From the NCBI GenBank assembly GCA_026001245.1, contig BNZR01000018.1, forward strand, positions 1 through 22,862: DNA of 22,862 bases, written 5' to 3'. A model generated the notes under the pieces. That model was given only the letters and a program-made list of their open reading frames with translations. It was not told the origin of the DNA and made no database searches. This stretch comes from Clostridia bacterium (GTDB lineage Bacteria; Bacillota_A; Clostridia; Oscillospirales; UBA929). Shown piece after piece: positions 9,719 to 15,100 of this stretch. Position 1 is the stretch's first letter; each line of letters begins with the position of its first letter. The translations under genes and the position numbers were made by a program.

Positions 9719-10171
9719 TTATATGTTAAATTCAAACACCCATTTTACGCCGGCCGCGTTTTTAAGCTCAATCTGAACGTCCCCCACGGTGATTGTGCCG
9801 GGCGCGTCTATCGGCTTTAGTATGCCCTGAAATCGCTTTTTGCCGTCAATAGGCTTAAAAAGCGACACCTCGACCAGTTTTCCCGCGCTAATCGCGAAGT
9901 GTTGCGGCTTTTTAAGGGCGCGTTCCAGACCGGGGGAGCTAAGCTCCAGCGTGTAGCCGTCGGCTATGGGGTCCAGCGCGTCCAGCTTTGCCTCAAGCTC
10001 GCGGGAGATAGCCTCAAGGTGGTCGGTGGACACGCCGCCCTCGCGGTCAATGTACACGCGAAGCACCATGCGCCCGCCCTCTTTAAGATACTCAACGTCC
10101 CAGAGCGTGCAACCGTTTGCGGCCGCGATAGGCTCGGCCAGCTTTGCGGCGGTATCGGTGATCTTAGCCAT
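9719..10171 (-). CDS. rimP: Ribosome maturation factor RimP
   Basis: 30S assembly factor needed for efficient maturation of the small subunit. The 150-residue protein shows the family pattern: LAEPIAAANGCTLWDVEYLKEGG, LRVYIDREGGVSTDHLEAISRELEAKLD, and YTLELSSPGLERALKKPQHF (the conserved SSPGLxRxL box), followed by the small SH3-like C-terminal domain. ATG at 10171 is chosen over the GTG at 10180. The GGGGG block (10184-10180) lies 8 nt before the ATG, but would overlap the GTG itself. First gene of the nusA-infB operon, downstream of a promoter and a hairpin leader. Confidence 0.95.
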   Translation of the reverse strand: MAKITDTAAKLAEPIAAANGCTLWDVEYLKEGGRMVLRVYIDREGGVSTDHLEAISRELEAKLDALDPIADGYTLELSSPGLERALKKPQHFAISAGKLVEVSLFKPIDGKKRFQGILKPIDAPGTITVGDVQIELKNAAGVKWVFEFNI

Positions 10172-10190
10172 CGGCGGCACCCCCTACTTT

Positions 10191-10219
10191 CAAGAATAAA
10201 GAGTGGGAAAACCCCACTC
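10191..10219 (-). terminator. Attenuator-like hairpin in the rimP-nusA leader
   Basis: On the minus strand GAGTGGG (10219-10213) pairs perfectly with CCCACTC (10207-10201) around a GTTTT loop and is followed by TTTATTCTT. It sits between the operon promoter and the rimP ribosome site, so it could stop transcription early. The 7-bp stem with a mixed T-tract suggests a partial, possibly regulated terminator. Confidence 0.55.
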
Positions 10220-10249
10220 CTACACTTAACACTACATCATAACATGGAC

Positions 10250-10278
10250 ATTATAGCACATATGAAAATAAAAATCAA
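10250..10278 (-). promoter_or_regulatory. Promoter of the rimP-nusA-infB operon
   Basis: -35 TTGATT (10278-10273), 17-nt spacer, -10 TATAAT (10255-10250), with TGTGC just before the -10 (TRTGn-extended type). The predicted start near 10243 leaves a leader of about 70 nt containing the attenuator-like hairpin. Confidence 0.85.
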
Positions 10279-10325
10279 TGGGTTTAGAAAAATTATTTTG
10301 GGGCGGGGATTTTGGGGGCGGCATC

Positions 10326-10354
10326 TTGACATAATTCCCCGTGTGTGGTATAAT
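10326..10354 (+). promoter_or_regulatory. Perfect-consensus promoter of the 27-codon hydrophobic peptide gene
   Basis: -35 TTGACA (10326-10331), exactly 17 nt, -10 TATAAT (10349-10354), with TGTGG before the -10. Both hexamers match the housekeeping sigma consensus completely, so this should be one of the strongest promoters in the window. Predicted start near 10361, about 80 nt before the small ORF. Confidence 0.9.
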
Positions 10355-10363
10355 GCTGTTCGT

Positions 10364-10428
10364 GGCGGCTTCGGTTGCCCGTGAGCGGTTCGTCCACTCG
10401 CTTTCCCTTCGAGCGTCTCAAGGGAAGG
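10364..10428 (+). promoter_or_regulatory. Structured mRNA leader with Shine-Dalgarno-occluding hairpin
   Basis: Three adjacent stem-loops can be drawn. First, GGCGGC-TTCG-GTTGCC (10364-10379) has a UUCG tetraloop. Second, GTGAGCGG-TTCGT-CCACTCGC (10381-10401) has 7 of 8 pairs. Third, TTCCCTT (10403-10409) pairs with AAGGGAA (10420-10426), with an inner GAG/CTC stem and an outward extension to 10401/10428. The third stem covers the first four bases of the AAGGAGG ribosome site, so translation would need the leader to refold or be processed. Confidence 0.6.
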
Positions 10429-10439
10429 AGGTGGTGTCG

Positions 10440-10523
10440 ATGGGGAGAAAACTATGGAAATACGCGGTGGCCTTCGCAATTATCCTTTGGCTACTCGTTC
10501 ACCTAGCCCCGACAGCAATGTAG
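10440..10523 (+). CDS. 27-residue hydrophobic membrane peptide, candidate type I toxin
   Basis: Tiny ORF with excellent expression signals: a perfect promoter 86 nt upstream and AAGGAGG (10425-10431) with 8-nt spacing to the ATG. The peptide is a basic N-terminus (MGRKLWKY) followed by one continuous hydrophobic stretch (AVAFAIILWLLVHLA), ending PTAM. This is the size and build of type I toxin peptides such as Fst, Ldr, TisB and Ibs, which insert into the inner membrane, but it resembles none of them in sequence as far as I can tell. A convergent promoter on the other strand lies downstream, and the leader folds over the ribosome site, both typical of RNA-silenced toxins. Alternatives are a leader peptide for dut-nfnAB downstream, or a small membrane regulator. 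That it is translated is likely; toxicity is inference. Confidence 0.7.
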   Translation: MGRKLWKYAVAFAIILWLLVHLAPTAM

Positions 10524-10576
10524 TCGCCCACCCTCGACAAGTGACGACTACATAGGTTGTAACTTGCGGGTGGCGA
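10524..10576. other. Large 3' stem-loop overlapping both convergent transcripts
   Basis: TCGCCCACCC (10524-10533) pairs with GGGTGGCGA (10568-10576) with one bulged C. An internal loop follows, then CAAGT/ACTTG (10538-10542 with 10562-10566) closes a 19-nt loop. It starts right after the small ORF stop codon. The symmetry means both the peptide mRNA and the opposing RNA would carry it, a natural site for kissing or duplex initiation. No clean T-tract follows. Confidence 0.5.
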
Positions 10577-10601
10577 GCCGTTCAACTCTAACACCCTTTA
10601 T
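10524..10601 (-). ncRNA. Predicted antisense RNA opposite the small peptide mRNA (3' end unknown)
   Basis: Transcription from the minus-strand promoter at 10608-10636 would start near 10601 and run into the 3' part of the peptide mRNA, copying the stem-loop at 10524-10576 in antisense. No coding ORF with a ribosome site is seen on this RNA. The minimal span is given because no obvious terminator is visible; it could extend into or past the peptide ORF. Its proposed job, by analogy with type I antitoxins, is to pair with the peptide mRNA. Confidence 0.45.
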
Positions 10602-10607
10602 GCCTTT

Positions 10608-10636
10608 ATTCTACCACACTCAACCCCCGATGTCAA
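10608..10636 (-). promoter_or_regulatory. Convergent promoter facing the small peptide gene
   Basis: -35 TTGACA (10636-10631), 17-nt spacer, -10 TAGAAT (10613-10608), with TGTGG before the -10. Eleven of twelve consensus positions match. It points away from dut and into the small peptide gene, about 240 nt from that gene's predicted start. Confidence 0.8.
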
Positions 10637-10682
10637 GGGGGGATGTTTGCTTATTTGATAATTTTTTGGAGGTGCCTTGCCC

Positions 10683-11117
10683 ATGCCCGCATTAAAAGTC
10701 CGTTTGCTTCAGCCCGACATCGCCCCGCCGGCCTATGCCCACGCCGGGGACGCGGGGCTGGATCTTCGCGCCGCCGCCGAGCTTATTCTGCCGCCGGGCG
10801 AGCGTGCGCTCGTCCCAACGGGGATAGCCGTCGAGCTGCCACCCGGCCACGAGGCGCAAATCCGCCCCCGCAGTGGACTGGCCATCAACCACGGGGTTAC
10901 CATGCTAAACGCGCCGGGGACTATCGACGAGGGCTATCGCGGCGAAATCAGCGTGATTTTAATCAATTTGGGCGAGCAAAACTTCACCGTGGAGCGCGGC
11001 ATGCGTATCGCGCAGATGGTCGTCGCGCCGGTGACGCGGGTGGAAATTGAAATAGCGGACGCTCTTGAAGCTTCGGAGCGCGGGGCGCGGGGCTTCGGCT
11101 CATCGGGGGTAATATAG
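10683..11117 (+). CDS. dut: dUTP diphosphatase (trimeric dUTPase)
   Basis: Hydrolyses dUTP to dUMP and pyrophosphate, keeping uracil out of DNA and feeding thymidylate synthesis. The 144-residue protein has all five trimeric dUTPase motifs in order: [10 protein letters not shown] (21-30), PRSGLA (62-67), [11 protein letters not shown] (79-89), RGMRIAQMV (105-113), and the C-terminal arm [10 protein letters not shown] (133-142). ATG at 10683 is preferred over TTG at 10677 because GGAGG (10668-10672) lies 10 nt from the ATG but only 4 nt from the TTG. It abuts nfnA. No promoter of its own is evident downstream of 10636, so it may rely on read-through from the strong promoter at 10326. Confidence 0.97.
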   Translation: MPALKVRLLQPDIAPPAYAHAGDAGLDLRAAAELILPPGERALVPTGIAVELPPGHEAQIRPRSGLAINHGVTMLNAPGTIDEGYRGEISVILINLGEQNFTVERGMRIAQMVVAPVTRVEIEIADALEASERGARGFGSSGVI

Positions 11118-11927
11118 ATGTACAAAATATTGTCGAAAACCTATCTGAATCCAACAACCGTCCGCATGACGGTACACGCGCCGCTGGTGGCCAAACGCGC
11201 ACAGGCGGGGCAATTCGTCATGCTGAAAACGGGCGAGTGGGGGGAGCGTATCCCCCTGACAATCGCGGGCTTTGACCGCGACGCGGGTAGCGCGGAGATT
11301 ATCTTTCAGGCAGTTGGCCGTGCCACGGCGGAGCTTGCCAAATTGGAGGTCGGCGAAAATATAGACGATTTCTTGGGGCCGCTGGGGATACCCTCCCACG
11401 TGGACGGGCTTAAAAACGTCTGCGTGGTGGGCGGCGGTCTGGGTTGCGCGATAGCCTATCCGCAAGCTAAGGCCTTGAAGGCAAACGGCGCGAATGTCAC
11501 GATGATAGCGGGCTTCCGCGACGAATCGCTTATAATCTTAGAGGACGAAATGCGAGCCGCGTCCGACAAGCTTATAATCACGCTTGGCAAGACGATGGTT
11601 ACCGAGCCGCTGAAAAAACTGCTTGAGAGCGGCGCGGATTTCGACGCGGTTATCGCGGTGGGGCCGCTGGTTATGATGAAATTCGTGTGTTTGACCACAA
11701 AGCCCTACAACGTCAAAACTTGGGTCAGCATGAACCCGCTTATGGTGGACGGCACGGGCATGTGCGGCTGTTGCCGCGTGACTGTGGACGACCAAACAAA
11801 GTTCGCGTGTGTGGACGGCCCCGATTTCGACGGCCACGCGGTGGACTTTGACGAAGCCATGCGGCGCGGCACGATATACAAAGACTTTGAACATAAATGC
11901 CTGTTGGAGGTGCAACATGCCGAATGA
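11118..11927 (+). CDS. nfnA: NfnA-type flavin/[2Fe-2S] subunit of ferredoxin:NADP+ oxidoreductase
   Basis: 269-residue PyrK/NfnA-like protein. It has a ferredoxin-reductase FAD-binding barrel (about 1-95, RIPLTIAG at 44-51 as the flavin-contact motif), a nucleotide-binding domain (VCVVGGGLGCAIAYPQAK from 101), and a C-terminal iron-sulfur loop with Cys216, Cys218, Cys219 and Cys231 in the context DGTGMCGCCR...FACVDGPDFDG. With the next gene it forms an Nfn-like pair, which by flavin-based electron bifurcation couples NADH and reduced ferredoxin to NADPH formation in anaerobes. Related pairs have been called sulfide dehydrogenase subunits. ATG directly follows the dut TAG, with GGGGG about 9 nt upstream. 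The last 11 nt overlap nfnB. Confidence 0.88.
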   Translation: MYKILSKTYLNPTTVRMTVHAPLVAKRAQAGQFVMLKTGEWGERIPLTIAGFDRDAGSAEIIFQAVGRATAELAKLEVGENIDDFLGPLGIPSHVDGLKNVCVVGGGLGCAIAYPQAKALKANGANVTMIAGFRDESLIILEDEMRAASDKLIITLGKTMVTEPLKKLLESGADFDAVIAVGPLVMMKFVCLTTKPYNVKTWVSMNPLMVDGTGMCGCCRVTVDDQTKFACVDGPDFDGHAVDFDEAMRRGTIYKDFEHKCLLEVQHAE

Positions 11928-13233
11928 TTTTTCCGAGGTCACACGCGGTCTTACCGCCGAGGAGGCCAAGCTTGAAGCGGCTCGCTGTTTGAATTGCAGG
12001 CACCGCCCGTGCGTGGCGGGTTGCCCCGTGGGCGTTGCGATCCCCGATTTTATCAAGGAGATAGAGCGCGGCGAGTTTGCAAACGCCGCCGTGATTGTGG
12101 GCGAGAGTAACACTCTGCCCGCCGTGTGCGGCAGGGTCTGCCCGCAGGAGAATCAATGCGAAAAGCTGTGCGTGCGCGGCAGAAGGGAATCGCCTGTTAA
12201 AATCGGCAAGCTGGAACGCTTTGCGAGTGAGCATGAAGTTCCGTTGATTAGATTGGACAGGCAATGGAACGACCGTTGCGCGGTTATCGGGTCGGGACCC
12301 GCCGGGCTTGCCTGCGCTGGCGAGCTTGCGCGTAACGGCTGTAGTGTCACAATCTTTGAGGCTTTTCACAAGCCGGGCGGGGTGCTTATCTATGGTATCC
12401 CGGAGTTTCGTCTGCCAAAGGCCGTGGTGTCGGCGGAGATTTTCAAGCTTGTGGCCCTTGGTGTGGAGATAGTCACAAACGCAGTAATCGGGCGCAGTCT
12501 TACCATTGACGATTTGTTCGAGCAGGGCTATAAGGCGGTGTTTGTCGGCACAGGGGCGGGACTGCCCACCTTTATGGGTATCCCCGGCGAGAATCTGAAC
12601 GCGGTCTACTCGGCCAACGAGTTTTTAACGCGGGTGAATTTGATGAAAGCCCACGACAGCCGGTCGCTGACCCCGGTGCTTCAGTCGCGCAAAACGGTTG
12701 TGGTAGGCGGCGGCAACGTGGCTATGGACGCGGCGCGTTGCGCCCTGCGCATGGGCGCACAGAGTACGATAGTCTATCGGCGCGGCGTTGACGAAATGCC
12801 CGCACGAGCCGAGGAGAAGATCCACGCCGCCGAGGAGGGCATTGTGTTCCAAACGCTGACCAATCCCCGCGAGATACTGGGGGACGAAAATTTCCGCGTG
12901 CGGGGGATTGTCTGCGATGTGATGAAGCTGGGCGAGCCGGACGCTTCCGGGCGGCGGCGGCCGGAGAAGTCGGGCGAGACTATCGAGCTTGAATGCGACT
13001 GCGTGATTATGGCCATCGGCTCGTCCCCCAACCCGCTGTTGCGCACCTCCGCGCCGGAGCTGGGGTTCAACAAATACGGCTGTGTGGCGGCTGATGATGC
13101 TACCGGCGCGACAAAACGCCCCGGCGTATTTGCCGGGGGCGACGCGGTGACAGGCGCGGCCACGGTGATACTGGCAATGGGCGCGGGCAGAACCGCCGCA
13201 AAAGCCATGCTGGAGTACTTGCGGAAAGTGTAG
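11917..13233 (+). CDS. nfnB: NfnB / GltA-like FAD and 2x[4Fe-4S] oxidoreductase subunit
   Basis: 438-residue flavoprotein of the glutamate-synthase small-subunit family. N-terminal cysteines form two [4Fe-4S] sites: C24, C27, C32, C36 (CLNCRHRPCVAGCP) and C71, C75, C81, C85 (CGRVCPQENQCEKLC). Then comes the FAD Rossmann motif VIGSGPAGLACAGELARNG (from 123), GVLIYGIPEFRLPK, a second Rossmann motif VVVGGGNVAMDAARCALRMGA for NAD(P)H, and the C-terminal PGVFAGGDAVTGAATVILAMGAGR flavin motif. ATG at 11917 has GGAGG 6 nt upstream and overlaps nfnA by 11 nt. The adjacent nfnA argues for a bifurcating NADP transhydrogenase rather than glutamate synthase, since no large GltB-type subunit is present. 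Confidence 0.9.
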   Translation: MPNDFSEVTRGLTAEEAKLEAARCLNCRHRPCVAGCPVGVAIPDFIKEIERGEFANAAVIVGESNTLPAVCGRVCPQENQCEKLCVRGRRESPVKIGKLERFASEHEVPLIRLDRQWNDRCAVIGSGPAGLACAGELARNGCSVTIFEAFHKPGGVLIYGIPEFRLPKAVVSAEIFKLVALGVEIVTNAVIGRSLTIDDLFEQGYKAVFVGTGAGLPTFMGIPGENLNAVYSANEFLTRVNLMKAHDSRSLTPVLQSRKTVVVGGGNVAMDAARCALRMGAQSTIVYRRGVDEMPARAEEKIHAAEEGIVFQTLTNPREILGDENFRVRGIVCDVMKLGEPDASGRRRPEKSGETIELECDCVIMAIGSSPNPLLRTSAPELGFNKYGCVAADDATGATKRPGVFAGGDAVTGAATVILAMGAGRTAAKAMLEYLRKV

Positions 13234-13247
13234 AAGTATGTTATAAT
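13219..13247 (+). promoter_or_regulatory. Promoter at the nfnB 3' end, reading into the reductase leader
   Basis: -35 TTGCGG (13219-13224), 17 nt, -10 TATAAT (13242-13247) with TATGT before it (TRTGn-extended). It overlaps the nfnB stop codon. The predicted start near 13254 gives a leader of about 190 nt before the aldo/keto reductase. Confidence 0.7.
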
Positions 13248-13260
13248 GGTTAAAGACGCG

Positions 13261-13291
13261 GAACCGCCACCCGTGCAGCAGGTGGCGGTTC
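13261..13291. terminator. Perfect 11-bp GC-rich stem-loop
   Basis: GAACCGCCACC (13261-13271) and GGTGGCGGTTC (13281-13291) are exact complements around a 9-nt loop CGTGCAGCA. On the minus strand it is followed by a short T-rich stretch (GTCTTTAACC), so it may terminate the antisense RNA. On the plus strand it forms the first element of the leader, and no T-tract follows. Confidence 0.5.
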
Positions 13292-13309
13292 TAAGAAGTA
13301 AAACACCGT

Positions 13310-13347
13310 CAACTTGTCTCCGGAGCCGACCGCCCGAAAGGAGGTTG
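13310..13347 (+). promoter_or_regulatory. Shine-Dalgarno-occluding stem without an intact downstream ORF
   Basis: The strong ribosome site AAAGGAGG (13337-13344) lies in GGAGGTTG (13340-13347). This can pair with CTCC (13318-13321) plus CAAC (13310-13313), leaving a TTGT bulge. Downstream only very short reading frames exist: TTG 13354, 15 codons, not hydrophobic, or ATG 13359, three codons. It resembles the leader at 10364-10428 in having an occluded strong ribosome site, and may be the remnant of a similar gene. Confidence 0.45.
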
Positions 13348-13386
13348 CGCCCCTTGCGATGGAAATTTGATGTTCCATCTGATATG

Positions 13387-13415
13387 ATTATAGCACACTG
13401 ATTCTTGTCTGTCAA
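13387..13415 (-). promoter_or_regulatory. Perfect-consensus promoter on the minus strand, convergent with 13219
   Basis: -35 TTGACA (13415-13410), exactly 17 nt, -10 TATAAT (13392-13387), with TGTGC before the -10. It faces away from the reductase gene and towards nfnB, where no minus-strand gene exists, so the product is most likely a non-coding RNA. Confidence 0.85.
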
Positions 13416-13443
13416 GAGAAAATTATTAAAGGAGAGATGTACC

Positions 13444-14568
13444 ATGCAGACTAGTGTATTTGGCAAATCCGGGATTACGGTATCTAAGCTGGGGTTTGGG
13501 GCTATGCGCCTGCCCGGATTGGAGGGCGGCGGCTTTGATGTTGACGAAAGCGTTCGCATGATTCGCCGCGCACATGAGCTGGGCGTGAATTACTACGACA
13601 CCGCGCCCTATTACTGCGACAAACAGAGCGAAGTTATCCTCGGCAAGGCCGTCAAGGACTTTAGACGCGACATTCTGTTGTCCACCAAGAACCCGATTGA
13701 AAACGACAAGGGCGATGATTACGAAAAACGCCTAGAATCCTCGCTGAAAAACCTTGACACCGATTACATCGACTTCTATCACTTTTGGGGTATCTCGCTT
13801 GACACTTGGAACTCCAGCATTACCGCGCCGGACGGCCCTTTGGCTCGCGCGATAAAGCTGAAAGAGCAGGGCGTTATCCGCCACATCTCGTTCTCGTTCC
13901 ACGACAAGGCGGGCAATATGGGCGAGATTATTCGCCGCGCCGACGGGATTATCGATTCCGTGCTGTGCCAGTACAATCTGCTTGACCGCTCGAACGAGGA
14001 GGACATCGCTTTCGCCAAGTCGCAGGGGCTGGGCGTTGTGATTATGGGGCCTGTGGGCGGCGGCAAGCTGGGCGCGCCCTCTAAGGCGATTCAGGACATG
14101 CTTCCCAACAAGGCCAAGTCCTCCGCCGAGGTTGCCATGCGCTTCGTGCTTACCAACCCAAATGTGGACATCGCGCTGTCCGGCATGAGCAGTATGGCCA
14201 TGGTGGAGGAAAACGCCGCTATCGCGTCCAACGCGGGGCAGCTCTCCAAGGACGAGCTGGAGCGTATCGACGCGATGGTCGATGAAAACCGCCGCCTTGC
14301 GGGGCTGTACTGCACGGGCTGTAAATACTGCATGCCCTGCCCGCAAAACGTGAATATCCCAGAGATTTTTACGATTATGAACTACCACCGCGTTTACGGT
14401 ATCACCGACTACGCAAAGGGCGAGTACCAGCAAATCGGCAAGGTAAACTGGCGGCAGTATGAAAACGCGGCGGCCTGTATCGACTGCGGCGTGTGCGAGG
14501 ATAAATGCCCGCAGCACCTGCCGATTCGCGAACAGCTAAAACAGACCCACGAGCAGTTGGCGGGATAA
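13444..14568 (+). CDS. Aldo/keto reductase with C-terminal 2x[4Fe-4S] ferredoxin domain
   Basis: 374-residue fusion. Residues 1-280 are an aldo/keto reductase TIM barrel with the catalytic tetrad positions visible: Asp52 and Tyr57 (YYDTAPYY), Lys82 (STKN), His113 (YHFWG), plus a C-terminal VDIALSGMSS cofactor-binding stretch. Residues 290-360 are a ferredoxin-like domain with C290, C293, C296, C299 (CTGCKYCMPC) and C345, C348, C351, C355 (CIDCGVCEDKC). This architecture is common in anaerobic Firmicutes; the substrate is not known. ATG at 13444 has AAAGGAG 9 nt upstream. The longer frame from 13405 is rejected because it starts inside the minus-strand promoter and has no ribosome site. The rrf2-type regulator follows after 3 nt, so the two are probably one transcript. 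Confidence 0.93.
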   Translation: MQTSVFGKSGITVSKLGFGAMRLPGLEGGGFDVDESVRMIRRAHELGVNYYDTAPYYCDKQSEVILGKAVKDFRRDILLSTKNPIENDKGDDYEKRLESSLKNLDTDYIDFYHFWGISLDTWNSSITAPDGPLARAIKLKEQGVIRHISFSFHDKAGNMGEIIRRADGIIDSVLCQYNLLDRSNEEDIAFAKSQGLGVVIMGPVGGGKLGAPSKAIQDMLPNKAKSSAEVAMRFVLTNPNVDIALSGMSSMAMVEENAAIASNAGQLSKDELERIDAMVDENRRLAGLYCTGCKYCMPCPQNVNIPEIFTIMNYHRVYGITDYAKGEYQQIGKVNWRQYENAAACIDCGVCEDKCPQHLPIREQLKQTHEQLAG

Positions 14569-14571
14569 AGC

Positions 14572-15018
14572 ATGAAAATTTCTGCAAAAGGGCGCTACGC
14601 CATAGCCGCCATGATACGCATAGCGGGGCGTAGCGCGGAGAACGTGTCGGTGTTGAGTATAGCGGGGGGGCTTGGTATCTCGAAGGTATACCTAGAGCAG
14701 GTCTTTACCCAGCTAAAAAAAGCCGAACTGCTTAAATCGGTAAAGGGGGCGCGGGGCGGCTATCAGCTGTCGCGCCCCGCCTCGAAGATAAGCGTATGGG
14801 AGGTGCTTCTGGCGGTAGAAACCTCGCTGTCCGAAACCTCGGACGAGGTAAAAACAGTAGGCGACGGCGCCCCCGAAATAGAACGCGCCCTAAAAGACAA
14901 AGTGCTAAACGCATTAGACAAAGCAGTGCGAGACAGCATGTCGTCAGTAAACATAGCAGAGCTACTAGACTACTCGGAACACCAAAGCCACGAACAGTTC
15001 TACATGATGGGACTTTGA
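14572..15018 (+). CDS. Rrf2-family transcriptional regulator (cysteine-free)
   Basis: 148-residue winged-helix protein. MKISAKGRYAIAAMIRIA, LSIAGGLGISKVYLEQVFTQLKKAELLKSVKGARGGYQLSRPASKISVWEVL is the standard Rrf2 N-terminal half, with the recognition helix and the RGGYxL wing. The C-terminal half normally carries the iron-sulfur cysteines of IscR/NsrR-type members, but this protein contains no cysteine at all. It must therefore sense something other than an Fe-S cluster, or act like CymR through a protein or metabolite partner. It starts 3 nt after the reductase stop and may regulate that operon. From about 14840 on, codons shift to A-ending forms (CTA, GCA, GTA, ATA) up to the repeat that overlaps its stop. 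Confidence 0.9.
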   Translation: MKISAKGRYAIAAMIRIAGRSAENVSVLSIAGGLGISKVYLEQVFTQLKKAELLKSVKGARGGYQLSRPASKISVWEVLLAVETSLSETSDEVKTVGDGAPEIERALKDKVLNALDKAVRDSMSSVNIAELLDYSEHQSHEQFYMMGL

Positions 15019-15050
15019 TAATTGAGAATTGATAATGGATAATTGATAAA
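15017..15050. repeat. Left arm of GATAATT/GACAATT repeat pair
   Basis: Begins inside the rrf2 stop codon (GATAATTGAGAATTGATAAT, then GGATAATTGATAAA). It is the degenerate, mostly C-to-T form of the unit at 2431-2466 and lies in the same plus-strand orientation. It pairs imperfectly with the right arm at 15064-15100. Confidence 0.75.
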
Positions 15051-15063
15051 TGGGGACGCGTTC

Positions 15064-15100
15064 TTTTAATTGTCCATTGTCAACTGTCAATTGTCAATTG
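15064..15100. repeat. Right arm of the inverted repeat pair, reading into the acyl-CoA synthetase 3' end
   Basis: Reverse complement of the GACAATT-type unit. Over 28 bases it matches the left arm with 5 mismatches around a 13-bp centre, forming an approximately 84-bp palindromic element between two convergent genes. Bases 15083-15100 are translated as the last six residues (QLTIDS) of the convergent synthetase, and its TGA stop (15082-15080) lies inside the repeat. Confidence 0.75.

Larger units (their letters stand above)
13256..13380 (-). ncRNA. Predicted antisense RNA in the nfnB/reductase gap
   Basis: A perfect minus-strand promoter (13387-13415) would start an RNA near 13380, running left through the leader of the plus-strand transcript. 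It would reach the hairpin GAACCGCCACC/GGTGGCGGTTC (13261-13291), which on this strand is followed by CGCGTCTTTAACC and could end it, giving about 125 nt. The only ORF on it (ATGGAACATC...) lacks a ribosome site and looks non-functional. Function unknown; it covers the plus-strand Shine-Dalgarno at 13337-13344. Confidence 0.45.

Noticed and set aside
8456..9820. 454-codon plus-strand open frame opposite nusA and ylxR
   Set aside because: Shadow frame of GC-rich coding sequence; no ribosome site, composition rich in His/Arg/Ala as expected for antisense, and the minus strand encodes clear NusA and YlxR motifs.
10656..10661. GATAAT as -10 of a dedicated dut promoter
   Set aside because: Its start site would fall on the dut ribosome site, and there is no -35 hexamer 17 nt upstream.
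13255..13374. 42-codon minus-strand frame (ATGGAACATC...) on the predicted antisense RNA
   Set aside because: No Shine-Dalgarno before its ATG, translates through both hairpins, not hydrophobic. The RNA is better explained as non-coding.
13254..13443. Leader before the reductase considered as a riboswitch
   Set aside because: Two hairpins are present but no known aptamer core is recognised; the opposing perfect promoter is better explained by an antisense RNA locus.
12774..13559. 261-codon minus-strand open frame spanning nfnB end and the intergenic gap
   Set aside because: Crosses both promoters and two hairpins, antisense to NfnB flavin motifs and to the start of the aldo/keto reductase, with no ribosome site.
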